The notes beneath the pieces are model-generated. The model worked only from the letters and a program-made list of their open reading frames with translations. It ran no database searches and was not told where the DNA came from. From assembly GCA_004563195.1 (NCBI GenBank), contig SFTJ01000002.1, positions 48,449-112,448 of the forward strand: a DNA stretch of 64,000 bases, written 5' to 3'. Shown one piece after another: positions 43,177 to 50,762 of this stretch. Source of the DNA: a bacterium. Its GTDB lineage: Bacteria; Bacteroidota; Bacteroidia; Bacteroidales; Muribaculaceae. The position numbers and the translations under genes were made by a program. Position 1 is the first letter of the stretch, and every line of letters starts with the position of its first letter.

Positions 43177-43914
43177 ATGGAGTATAAGGCTGAAAAAATC
43201 AATCCCTATAACGACGTGGAGAGCAAAACCGGTCAGGTGCGCCAGATGTTCGACTCGATAGCCCCTGCCTACGACTTTATGAACCGCTGCATGACCATGG
43301 GCATCGACAAATGGTGGCGTCGCAAGGCAGTGCGCCTCGTGGCGAAGCATAGGCCGCAGCGTCTGCTCGACGTAGCCACCGGCACCGGCGACCTCGCCAT
43401 ACAACTGTGTCGCACCATCGAGCCGCAGCAGATAGTGGGCATCGACCTCAGCACCGGAATGCTCGAGATAGGCCGCCGCAAGGTGGCACAGCAACACCTC
43501 GACCACACCATCACCCTCGAAGAGGGCGACTGCCTGAACCTGCGCTTTGCCGATGGCGAATTTGATGCCGTGACCGTAGCTTACGGCGTGCGCAACTTTG
43601 AGCACCTCGAGCAAGGCTATGCCGAGATGCATCGCGTGCTCGCCAAGGGCGGAATGCTCTGCGTGGTGGAACTGTCTACTCCCACCAATCCCATCATCAA
43701 GTGGTTCTACGACATCTACACACGCCACATCATTCCATTCATAGGCCGTTCGAAATCGAAGGACGCCCGCGCCTACAGCTACCTGCCCGAGAGCATAGCC
43801 GCCGTGCCGCAAGGCGAAGCCATGTTGCAGATAATGCGCCGCGTGGGATTTACCGACTGCCGCGCCATAGCCATGACTTTCGGCACCTGCTCCATCTATT
43901 TGGGCATCAAGTAG
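43177..43914 (+). CDS. ubiE: demethylmenaquinone methyltransferase (UbiE/MenG)
   Basis: I chose the ATG at 43177 (MEYKAEKINPYND), because the in-frame upstream start at 43114 would add 21 unrelated residues. The 245-aa protein has RQMFDSIAPAYDFMNRCMTM, the SAM-binding motif DVATGTGDLAIQL, AVTVAYGVRNFEHLEQG and YSYLPESIAAVPQGEAM, all hallmarks of UbiE/MenG. In Bacteroidales it makes the last methylation of menaquinone. Confidence 0.95.
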   Translation: MEYKAEKINPYNDVESKTGQVRQMFDSIAPAYDFMNRCMTMGIDKWWRRKAVRLVAKHRPQRLLDVATGTGDLAIQLCRTIEPQQIVGIDLSTGMLEIGRRKVAQQHLDHTITLEEGDCLNLRFADGEFDAVTVAYGVRNFEHLEQGYAEMHRVLAKGGMLCVVELSTPTNPIIKWFYDIYTRHIIPFIGRSKSKDARAYSYLPESIAAVPQGEAMLQIMRRVGFTDCRAIAMTFGTCSIYLGIK

Positions 43915-43994
43915 CCCAAGCTGCGCTCAATGCCACTCCGAAAATTTTTTTATTTCGTTATGGCATAATAAAAACAAATAAGCGAAAATATTAC

Positions 43995-44002
43995 TATATT
44001 TG
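43995..44002 (+). promoter_or_regulatory. -7 promoter element of pfkA
   Basis: TATATTTG lies 40 bp before the pfkA start and is followed by C, as in most such promoters. The -33 element is not clear. Confidence 0.6.
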
Positions 44003-44041
44003 CACTAAGAGTAACAAAAAAACATTAAACCACATAATATT

Positions 44042-45022
44042 ATGTCGAAGATTAATTGTATAGGTATCCTTACCTCAGGAGGCGATGCCCCCGGTATGAA
44101 TGCAGCCATTAGAGCGGTGACACGCGCAGCCATCTACAACGGCTTTAGAGTGAAAGGTATATATCGCGGCTATAAGGGTCTTGTAACCGACGAGATAGTG
44201 GAATTCAAGACACAAAACGTGTCGAACATCATCCAGCTCGGCGGAACCATCCTCAAGACAGCACGCTGCGCTGAGTTCAAAACCGAAGAAGGACGCCGCT
44301 TGGCTTACGAAAATCTTCAGAAAGAGGGTATCGATGCCCTCGTGGTTATCGGCGGTGACGGCTCGCTCACCGGTGCCCGCATATTTGCCACCGAATACAA
44401 CTTCCCCATCGTGGGTTTGCCCGGCACCATCGACAACGACCTTTATGGCACCGACAAGACCATCGGTTACGACACCGCCCTCAATACTATTATGGACTGC
44501 GTCGACAAGATACGCGACACCGCATCGAGCCACGAACGCTTGTTCTTCATCGAAGTTATGGGTCGCGATGCAGGCTTCCTGGCACTTAACGGCGCCATTG
44601 CTTCGGGTTGCGAAGCAGCCATCATCCCGGAAATCTCTACCGAGGTCGACCAGCTTGCCGAACTCATAGAGCACGGCTTCCGCAAGAGCAAAAACTCTTC
44701 GATAGTGCTTGTGGCCGAAAGCCCGGTTACCGGCGGCGCTATGGGCCTTGCCGAACGCGTTAAGAATGAATATCCGCAATACGACGTGCGCGTGTCGATA
44801 CTCGGACACTTGCAGCGTGGTGGTTCGCCTACAGCCGTCGACCGCATCTTGGCATCGCGCCTCGGTGCAGCCGCCATCGACGCGCTTATGGAAGACCAGC
44901 GCAACGTGATGGTGGGTATCCGCAACGACGAAATCGTGTATGTTCCATTCTTCAAGGCCATCAAGTACGACAAACCCGTCGACCGCACATTGCTTCAGAC
45001 ATTGCGCACATTGTCGATCTAA
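44042..45022 (+). CDS. pfkA: 6-phosphofructokinase
   Basis: This 326-aa protein phosphorylates fructose 6-phosphate in glycolysis. It shows ILTSGGDAPGMNAAIRA at the start (ATP site), VVIGGDGSLTGA near 100, GLPGTIDNDLYGTDKTIGYD near 122-141 (catalytic TIDND), EVMGRDAGFLAL near 170-181 and LGHLQRGGSPTAVDR near 250. The GDGS motif with Gly before Ser fits the ATP-dependent form. Length and order are standard. Confidence 0.97.
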   Translation: MSKINCIGILTSGGDAPGMNAAIRAVTRAAIYNGFRVKGIYRGYKGLVTDEIVEFKTQNVSNIIQLGGTILKTARCAEFKTEEGRRLAYENLQKEGIDALVVIGGDGSLTGARIFATEYNFPIVGLPGTIDNDLYGTDKTIGYDTALNTIMDCVDKIRDTASSHERLFFIEVMGRDAGFLALNGAIASGCEAAIIPEISTEVDQLAELIEHGFRKSKNSSIVLVAESPVTGGAMGLAERVKNEYPQYDVRVSILGHLQRGGSPTAVDRILASRLGAAAIDALMEDQRNVMVGIRNDEIVYVPFFKAIKYDKPVDRTLLQTLRTLSI

Positions 45023-45060
45023 AGCGCGCATAGCATAACTGATGCCTACTAACCGCGGCG

Positions 45061-45162
45061 CAGAAAGTGTGTCAAAACGCCTTTTTTAAGAGAATCACCC
45101 CTGCCACAGTTATTTGTGACAGGGGTGATTCTTTCAATTCGGGCATTATGACACACTTTCTG
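45061..45162. repeat. 102-bp element of nested inverted repeats after pfkA
   Basis: A perfect 14-bp outer inverted repeat (CAGAAAGTGTGTCA at 45061-45074, inverse at 45149-45162) encloses a perfect 12-bp inner one (GAATCACCCCTG at 45092-45103, CAGGGGTGATTC at 45120-45131, followed by CTTTC). The inner hairpin may end pfkA transcription. The outer repeat makes the whole look like a tiny mobile element, although no target duplication is evident. Confidence 0.65.
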
Positions 45163-45268
45163 ATAATCACCTGCTTATTACCACTAAACACCACAATAAA
45201 CACAGATAACACATCATTGTGGAAATCCGCCTATTTCTGTGAAAATCCGTGGTAAAACCACAGGCTGG

Positions 45269-45530
45269 CAGCACGACCTGAAAGGTCGAATGCCCGAGCG
45301 GAGCGAGTGGCTCTTAGCCGGGGGTGGAGCGAAGCGTAACCCTCGGTATCGTGCCACCAACCATGATGCGTTGAAGAACGCGAATATCGGCTTCCTCGGC
45401 AACCGCTTTCGCGTCTTTCAGACGCTTTTCTTGGGGGAGATGACGGTTTCCCGGGGGTTGCGCTGACGCTCCACCCCCGGCTAAGAGCACTCGGGCTAAA
45501 GCCCTCGGCATTCAACCTTTCAGGTTGGAT
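45269..45530 (-). repeat. 262-bp MITE-like hairpin-rich element, copy B
   Basis: Inverted copy of the element at 38465-38716, about 80-90 percent alike by eye. Stems are kept while loops change: GGGC-TTTA-GCCC here against GGGC-GAA-GCCC in copy A, and GCGTCT-GAA-AGACGC here against GCGTC-TGGAG-GACGC. The terminal hairpins are GACCT/AGGTC at one end and AACCT/AGGTT at the other. No gene lies in 45163-45628. Confidence 0.7.
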
Positions 45531-45628
45531 ACCTTCGCGGCTTATAATCTGTTCAAAATAATGCCCGACGGGGTTAGGAGGTGTGTAAATAGCAAAAGCG
45601 TTAAGTTCTTGGAACTTAACGCTTCAGG

Positions 45629-45700
45629 TAGCCCATAGCAGAATCGAACTGCTCTTTCAAGAATGAAAATCTTGCGTCCTAACCGATAGACGAATGGGCC
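45629..45700 (-). tRNA. tRNA-Glu (anticodon TTC), copy 1
   Basis: The minus strand folds as a tRNA: GGCCCAT/ATGGGCT acceptor, GTCTATCGGTTAGGAC D arm, GCAAGATTTTCATTCTTG anticodon region with TTC, and GAGCAGTTCGATTCTGCT T arm. It is identical to the copy on the other side of rpsT. Confidence 0.95.
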
Positions 45701-45746
45701 ATCTATCTTGGCACCGAGGTGCTTGTTGTCTTAATTGGTAATCCGA

Positions 45747-46001
45747 TTAAGCAAGCTTGTTGACGTAAAGAGCAAGCTTTGACTTCAAGTTCGAAGCCTT
45801 GTTCTTTGAAATCACACCCTTGCGAGCCAACTTGTCGAGCATTGCAGATACCTTCTTGTAGTCTTCGGCAGCAGTTGCCTTATCGGTGGTATTGCGAAGT
45901 TTGCGAACAGCGTTACGAGCTGTCTTTGCATAATAGCGGTTGCGAAGACGCTTTGCTGCTGTTTGACGAATTCTCTTTTCAGATGATTTGTGGTTTGCCA
46001 T
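45747..46001 (-). CDS. rpsT: 30S ribosomal protein S20
   Basis: This 84-aa basic helical protein starts MANHKSSEKRIRQTAAKRLR and has the S20 pattern (RNAVRKLRN, KKVSAMLDKLARKGVISKNK, then ASNLKSKLALYVNKLA). S20 binds 16S rRNA early in assembly of the small subunit. The gene is sandwiched between two identical tRNA-Glu genes on the same strand and is likely co-transcribed with them. Confidence 0.97.
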   Translation of the reverse strand: MANHKSSEKRIRQTAAKRLRNRYYAKTARNAVRKLRNTTDKATAAEDYKKVSAMLDKLARKGVISKNKASNLKSKLALYVNKLA

Positions 46002-46045
46002 TTCTAAAAAACCTTTATAATTTTGTTTGCTAATTTCTTTATTTG

Positions 46046-46117
46046 TAGCCCATAGCAGAATCGAACTGCTCTTTCAAGAATGAAAATCTTGCGTCCTAAC
46101 CGATAGACGAATGGGCC
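46046..46117 (-). tRNA. tRNA-Glu (anticodon TTC), copy 2
   Basis: Same 72 bases as the copy at 45629-45700, with anticodon TTC. It lies 44 bp upstream of rpsT in transcription order. Confidence 0.95.
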
Positions 46118-46298
46118 ATCGTTTTTGGGGTTGTCCCCTTTTGCGAGTGCAAAGATAGATACAATTTCTCAATCTCGCAAATGTTTTTAAAAAAATAGTT
46201 CAATTTTTTGTTTTTTAATTCGTTTTATCGCGATTTTGGGCACGTTTTTTACTAACTTAGCACCTCCTTTTTAATGTTTTAGCCCTTTTTAATCCATT

Positions 46299-47024
46299 AT
46301 GTATCGAAAGATTACGGCGATAGTGCTCAATGTGATGAAATACTCCGACAAGAATTCGATAGCACACGTCTATAGTGACGAGTGCGGTCGGATGGCGTTG
46401 CTTGTGCCACAGGGAAGTACACGCGGAGCACGCATGCGCAATGCTGCTTTTATGCCGCTTTCGATAGTGGAGATGGAGGTGCGCGTGGTGCCGGGTCGCG
46501 ATATATATAATTTCCGCGATTCGCGCACGGTGATGCCGCTCGCCACCATTTATGGCGACCCGGTGCGCAGTGCCGTGGCTATGTTTGTGAGCGAGTTTCT
46601 CTGCCATGTGATTCAGGAAAACGAGCGCAACGATGCGTTGTTCGATTATCTCAAGCAATCGATACTGCTGCTCAACGATTCCCGCACGGCTCCTGCCAAT
46701 TTTCATCTGTGCTTCGTCTATCACCTCGGAGCGCTGCTCGGCATTCAGCCCGACGATGAGAGTTTTGCTCCAGGGTCGTGGTTCGATATGACCGAGGGCA
46801 TCTTTGTGCAGCACATACCAGCTACAACACATCGTTTGGCGCCCATGCAAGCCCTTGCACTGCACCGACTATCGCGCATTACATTTGCCAATATGCACCT
46901 TTTTAGATACAATCGCGCCGAGCGAGGTGAGATTATCGACATCATGATAGAATATTTTCGCATCCACTTCAGCACCATAGGCAGCATGAAGTCGCCCGAC
47001 GTTCTAAAGCAACTTTTCGAGTAG
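46299..47024 (+). CDS. recO: DNA repair protein RecO
   Basis: This 241-aa protein helps load RecA in the RecF pathway. It begins MYRKITAIVLNVMKYSDKNS with the RecO N-terminal OB fold (IAHVYSDECGRMALLVPQG). A helical domain with FVSEFLCHVIQENERNDALF and HLCFVYHLGALLGIQPDDE follows. The zinc-binding cysteines of some RecO proteins are absent, as is common in Bacteroidetes. The last 196 bp, including the stop and following bases, are repeated at 48490-48685 across an inserted module. Confidence 0.9.
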   Translation: MYRKITAIVLNVMKYSDKNSIAHVYSDECGRMALLVPQGSTRGARMRNAAFMPLSIVEMEVRVVPGRDIYNFRDSRTVMPLATIYGDPVRSAVAMFVSEFLCHVIQENERNDALFDYLKQSILLLNDSRTAPANFHLCFVYHLGALLGIQPDDESFAPGSWFDMTEGIFVQHIPATTHRLAPMQALALHRLSRITFANMHLFRYNRAERGEIIDIMIEYFRIHFSTIGSMKSPDVLKQLFE

Positions 47025-47050
47025 CCCGCGCTTTGCGGAGGGGTGATTAT
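46855..47050 (+). repeat. 196-bp direct repeat, copy 1 (3' end of recO)
   Basis: This segment and 48490-48685 are nearly identical. They differ at six third-codon positions within the coding part, none of which changes an amino acid, and at a few bases after the stop. They flank the GNAT module on both sides. The 47051-47559 stretch after copy 1 is AT-rich and holds no gene I can support. Confidence 0.85.
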
Positions 47051-47559
47051 GAAATATGAGAAGTTTTTTATATATGTCCTAACATACCGAGACAAAATGC
47101 TTTCGTAAAAACAACTAAATCAAAACGCTATAAATTCTGAACATGGTAATTCTATGGTTCAAGGCACTCGGCAAAGAGAAAAACTATGACAGGAGCAAAC
47201 AGTGGGGTTTAAGATTATGTATGAAAATGTTTTGGGCAATTTTGGCTTATTGCTATGCAAAGAGCGCATTTTTGATAATAAGTACCACTTTCAACAGCCA
47301 TAAAGAGTGAGACGGTCGAAAAAGAAAAAGAGAGGTGAGAGAGCCTTAGTTTCTTGCATTGACGCCCATAGAAAAAATGTTATTTGATAAAATATGTTCT
47401 TATTTATTTGCCGCCGAATTATTAACCTCTGTTGTGTATCACACGTAATAATTTGTATTAAAACAAGTCGTTACTTGTCGTTTTTTTTTGCCAAAATTAG
47501 TTCGAAAAGTAGGATTTATCCCTTATTCAACTAAGAAAAATCGCATAAAACTATTTAAT

Positions 47560-47582
47560 CTCAGAAAATCTGAGTAGTTTTG
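47560..47582 (+). promoter_or_regulatory. promoter and operator of the GNAT module
   Basis: An inverted repeat CTCAG-AAAAT-CTGAG (47560-47574) directly abuts a -7 element TAGTTTTG (47575-47582), 40 bp before the first gene. Binding of the small antitoxin-like protein, alone or with its partner, would block the promoter. Confidence 0.6.
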
Positions 47583-47622
47583 CAATGTAAAGTATAATGC
47601 TGAAATATAAATAATAAAAGAT

Positions 47623-47817
47623 ATGGCACTACCGATAGCATCCATACCAGTACTGACTGGAGAAGTGGCTCAGCGATTCGAGGAGCGTGCGCAAGCTAAT
47701 TACCAGCGATACCTCAATCGCACGGAAGAGCAGAAGAAGGCAGACGAGGCAATTCTGGAAAAGAAGTTTGCCGAGTTGTATAGCATGTTGTCAAAAGCTC
47801 ATTTAGGAAGAAGATGA
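47623..47817 (+). CDS. small antitoxin-like protein
   Basis: This 64-aa protein is mostly one long charged helix (NRTEEQKKADEAILEKKFAE). A short N-terminal part (IASIPVLTGEVAQRFEERAQ) could bind DNA. Its stop overlaps the start of the GNAT gene (ATGA), the standard arrangement of toxin-antitoxin pairs. I do not recognise an antitoxin family by sequence, so the role is inferred. Confidence 0.65.
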   Translation: MALPIASIPVLTGEVAQRFEERAQANYQRYLNRTEEQKKADEAILEKKFAELYSMLSKAHLGRR

Positions 47818-48410
47818 GTTTTTTGAAAGAACATTGCTCATTGTTTTCCGTCAACGAGCCAAAGGAACTTGAAGGTTTCAATTGTGGAGACCTTGACATA
47901 GATGAGTTCTTTGCCAATGATTGCTTTGATTTTACCAAGCAGTTGTTGGGCAAGACCTATTGTTATAGGTTGAATGAAAACCCCGACAAAGTAGTATGCG
48001 CTTTTACTCTTGCCAATGCAGGAGTAAGGGTAAGCGATTTGCCTAATGCGCGCAGAAAGAAAATTGAGGCTAGCATACCGCATATAAAAGCTTTGAAAGA
48101 CTATCCTGCGGTATTGGTGGCAAGGTTGGGAGTATCATCCGAATTCCGTTCAAAGCATATCGGCAGTGATGTTCTCGATTTTATTAAGCTATGGTTTATA
48201 GAACCTCTAAATAAGACCGGATGCAGATTTGTGATTGTTGACGCATATAACACACCCCAAACAATGGTGTTTTACGAGCAAAATGGCTTTACAACAGTGT
48301 TCGGTACAGAGCAACAGGAGAAAGATTATCGTCATATCTCCTCCGATACAACATTGAGCACTCGCTTGATGTTCTACGACTTGATGTCGATGGTAGAAGA
48401 ATATAGGTAG
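47814..48410 (+). CDS. GNAT acetyltransferase, toxin-like
   Basis: This 198-aa protein has a GNAT fold: VVCAFTLANAGVRV strands, VLVARLGVSSEFRSKHIGSD as the acetyl-CoA-binding loop (R-x-x-x-I-G variant), and VDAYNTPQTMVFYEQNGFT, the typical late strand-helix motif. This resembles GNAT toxins that acetylate charged tRNA in two-gene modules, but chromosomal GNAT enzymes of other function look similar. The upstream overlapping small gene and the inserted nature of the module favour a toxin. Confidence 0.75.
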   Translation: MSFLKEHCSLFSVNEPKELEGFNCGDLDIDEFFANDCFDFTKQLLGKTYCYRLNENPDKVVCAFTLANAGVRVSDLPNARRKKIEASIPHIKALKDYPAVLVARLGVSSEFRSKHIGSDVLDFIKLWFIEPLNKTGCRFVIVDAYNTPQTMVFYEQNGFTTVFGTEQQEKDYRHISSDTTLSTRLMFYDLMSMVEEYR

Positions 48411-48489
48411 GAACTCGTGTTCATTCCTGCACCCCCTATAATGGTGATTCAATAGGGCAAGTCTTTCGTCGTTGATGCCAACTTTGAGG

Positions 48490-48659
48490 TTGCACTGCAC
48501 CGACTTTCGCGCATTACATTTGCCAATATGCACCTATTCAGATACAATCGCGCCGAGCGAGGTGAGATTATCGACATTATGATAGAGTATTTTCGCATCC
48601 ACTTCAGCACCATAGGCAGCATGAAGTCGCCCGACGTTCTAAAGCAACTCTTCGAGTAG
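48490..48659 (+). pseudogene. recO: recO 3'-end fragment, copy 2
   Basis: The fragment encodes the last 50-odd residues of RecO (RLSRITFANMHLF to DVLKQLFE) and the stop at 48657-48659. Its protein sequence is identical to the working copy while six codons differ. It has no start and is not joined to a gene. With the following bases to 48685 it forms the second half of the direct repeat. The piece 48411-48489 between the GNAT stop and the fragment has no gene. Confidence 0.85.
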
Positions 48660-48762
48660 CCCACGCCTTGCGGAGGTGTGATTATTACGTTATAAATATA
48701 GGTTTTTGGCGGTAGTAAGCACGATTGTGCGGTTTTGAGTTTCAATATTCGGCAATTTTGAT

Positions 48763-48770
48763 TATATTTG
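48763..48770 (+). promoter_or_regulatory. -7 promoter element for the RsmI-like gene
   Basis: TATATTTG followed by CA lies 68 bp before the chosen start. A possible TTTG at 48734-48737 is 25 bp upstream, slightly far. Confidence 0.5.
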
Positions 48771-48837
48771 CAAATTGTTGTGCAACATAATGTTTGCACC
48801 TCGCAACAGGCAAAAACTTAACAACCCGCAAAAAGAA

Positions 48838-49542
48838 ATGATAGAAACTGCGCTTTATTTGATTCCCGTACCGCTCAGCGATGGCGCTGTGGAGGAGGTG
48901 GTACCCGCGTGCAATATAGCCATAGTGCGCGAGGTGAAGCACTTCATAGTGGAAAATGTGCGCAGTGCGCGTAGGTTTCTCAAGAAATGCGACCGCGAAA
49001 TCAATATCGACGAACTCACCTTCTACGAACTCAATCGCCACACCGACCCAAATGCCATTTCATGCTATCTGCTTCCGCTGGAACAGGGCAGTGCTATGGG
49101 CGTGATTTCGGAGGCGGGATGTCCGGCAATAGCCGATCCGGGTGCCGATGTGGTGGCTATAGCCCAACGTAAGGGCTTGAAGGTGCGCCCGTTGGTGGGC
49201 CCCTCGAGCATCTTGATGGGTATGATGGGCAGTGGCTTCAATGGCCAGAGTTTTGCATTTGTGGGCTACCTTCCCATCGACCAAGGCGAGCGCGTTCGCA
49301 AATTCAAGGAGATGGAGCGCTTGATTCGCGACGGACAAACACAAATATTCATCGAAACACCTTACCGCAACAACAAACTGATGGCAGAGATGTGCAAAGT
49401 GCTGCCCGGCAACTTGGCGCTATGCGTGGCAAGCAACATCACCGGCAAGGATGAGATGATAGTAACGAAAACCGTGAAAGAGTGGGCAAAGACGAAATAT
49501 GATTTCGACAAAGTGCCTACCATCTTTCTTCTATATAAATAA
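48838..49542 (+). CDS. SAM-dependent methyltransferase of the RsmI/tetrapyrrole methylase fold
   Basis: I chose the ATG at 48838 (MIETALYLIPVPLSDG), which matches the family start. The 234-aa protein has GVISEAGCPAIADPGADVV near 83-101, VRPLVGPSSILMGMMGSGF near 115-133, and ETPYRNNKLM near 170. These motifs are those of RsmI, the 16S rRNA C1402 2'-O-methyltransferase, but the N-terminal TPIGN motif is changed to VPLSD. It is therefore probably the Bacteroidetes RsmI-like paralogue of unknown target. Confidence 0.8.
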   Translation: MIETALYLIPVPLSDGAVEEVVPACNIAIVREVKHFIVENVRSARRFLKKCDREINIDELTFYELNRHTDPNAISCYLLPLEQGSAMGVISEAGCPAIADPGADVVAIAQRKGLKVRPLVGPSSILMGMMGSGFNGQSFAFVGYLPIDQGERVRKFKEMERLIRDGQTQIFIETPYRNNKLMAEMCKVLPGNLALCVASNITGKDEMIVTKTVKEWAKTKYDFDKVPTIFLLYK

Positions 49543-49547
49543 ACCCG

Positions 49548-50594
49548 ATGGCAAAGACCAAGAAAAGCAAATATGATCCACGACAAGCCGGACTGTTCGA
49601 CGCCATGTTTTTCGACGACGAAGAGGAGCAGCTCACTCCGCAAGAGTCGGCAGCCTCACCGCTCGATGCCGACCCTATGCCCGACATAGAGGTGGTTTTG
49701 CCTCCCAAAAAGCAACCCAAAGCCGAGCCGGTGCCCACACCGCAGCCCGAGCCCGAAGTGCGTCTGCGCTTTATGAGTTTCGGTAGCGGCAGCAGCGGCA
49801 ACTGTTCCTATCTGGGCAACGACGACGGAGGTATACTCATTGACGCCGGCGTGGACTGCGACTTTGTGTTTAAGTCGCTCAAAACCAACGGCATTTCGCC
49901 CGAAATGGTGAAAGGAATAATACTTACCCACGACCACGGCGACCATGTGCGCTATGCCTACACCATAGTGCGCCGCTATCGCCACATACGCATCTACAGC
50001 ACACCGCGACTCATGAACGGCCTTCTGCGTCGCCATAATGTGTCGCGTCGCATCAAGGACTATCAAGAGAATATATATAAGGAGATAACATTTAAGATAG
50101 CCGACTTCAGCATCACCGCATTCGACACCTCGCACGACGGCACCGACAATATGGGCTTTCTTATCGAAAACGGCAAATATAAGTTCGTGGTAGCCACCGA
50201 CATGGGTTCCATAACCCATCGCGCCGACTTCTATATGAAGCAAGCCAACTTCCTTATGCTCGAGAGCAACTACGATAATCGCATGCTCACCGAGGGCAAA
50301 TATCCCGAATACCTCAAGCAACGCATCCGCAAGGACAATGGTCACCTCGACAACCGCGTGGCAGCCGAATTTGTGAGCACCAACTATGCCGAGCACCTCA
50401 AATATTTGTTCTTGTGCCACCTGAGCAACGATAACAACACTCCTGAGATAGCGCTCACCACCATGCGCACCGCCCTCGAAGAGAAAGGCATTAGCGTGGG
50501 CGACTGCTCCAACTCAGTGGAGATGCGCACACGCGCCCTCCAACTTTTCGCACTGCCTCGATTTGAGTGCTCTCCGCTGTTTTTCCTGACATAA
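49548..50594 (+). CDS. MBL-fold metallo-hydrolase of the YycJ/WalJ type
   Basis: The C-terminal domain of this 348-aa protein (about 72-335) is a metallo-beta-lactamase fold with RFMSFGSGSSGNCSYLG, ILTHDHGDHVRYAY (THxHxDH-type metal ligands near 125-130), DTSHDGTDNMGF, VVATDMGSI and LFLCHLSNDNN. The first 70 residues are an acidic, Pro-rich extension. YycJ/WalJ relatives are presumed nucleases acting in DNA repair. It starts six bases after the methyltransferase gene, so the two are coupled. Confidence 0.85.
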   Translation: MAKTKKSKYDPRQAGLFDAMFFDDEEEQLTPQESAASPLDADPMPDIEVVLPPKKQPKAEPVPTPQPEPEVRLRFMSFGSGSSGNCSYLGNDDGGILIDAGVDCDFVFKSLKTNGISPEMVKGIILTHDHGDHVRYAYTIVRRYRHIRIYSTPRLMNGLLRRHNVSRRIKDYQENIYKEITFKIADFSITAFDTSHDGTDNMGFLIENGKYKFVVATDMGSITHRADFYMKQANFLMLESNYDNRMLTEGKYPEYLKQRIRKDNGHLDNRVAAEFVSTNYAEHLKYLFLCHLSNDNNTPEIALTTMRTALEEKGISVGDCSNSVEMRTRALQLFALPRFECSPLFFLT

Positions 50595-50762
50595 CGGGCG
50601 TCCCATTTCAATCGGTCAACTTTTTTTACCAAATAGATAGGCGTTTTGTGGTTTGGCAAAGACGGCTAAAGCCATCGTTGTAGCTATTAACGCTTCGCAT
50701 TGTTCCTGCGAAGAGCAAGAGCGATTTACAGCAAAAGATAAACTATAAAAATACTATTAGTT

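Noticed and set aside
44075..45031. 318-codon open frame opposite pfkA
   Set aside because: pfkA has all its active-site motifs on the other strand; this is a by-product of its codon use.
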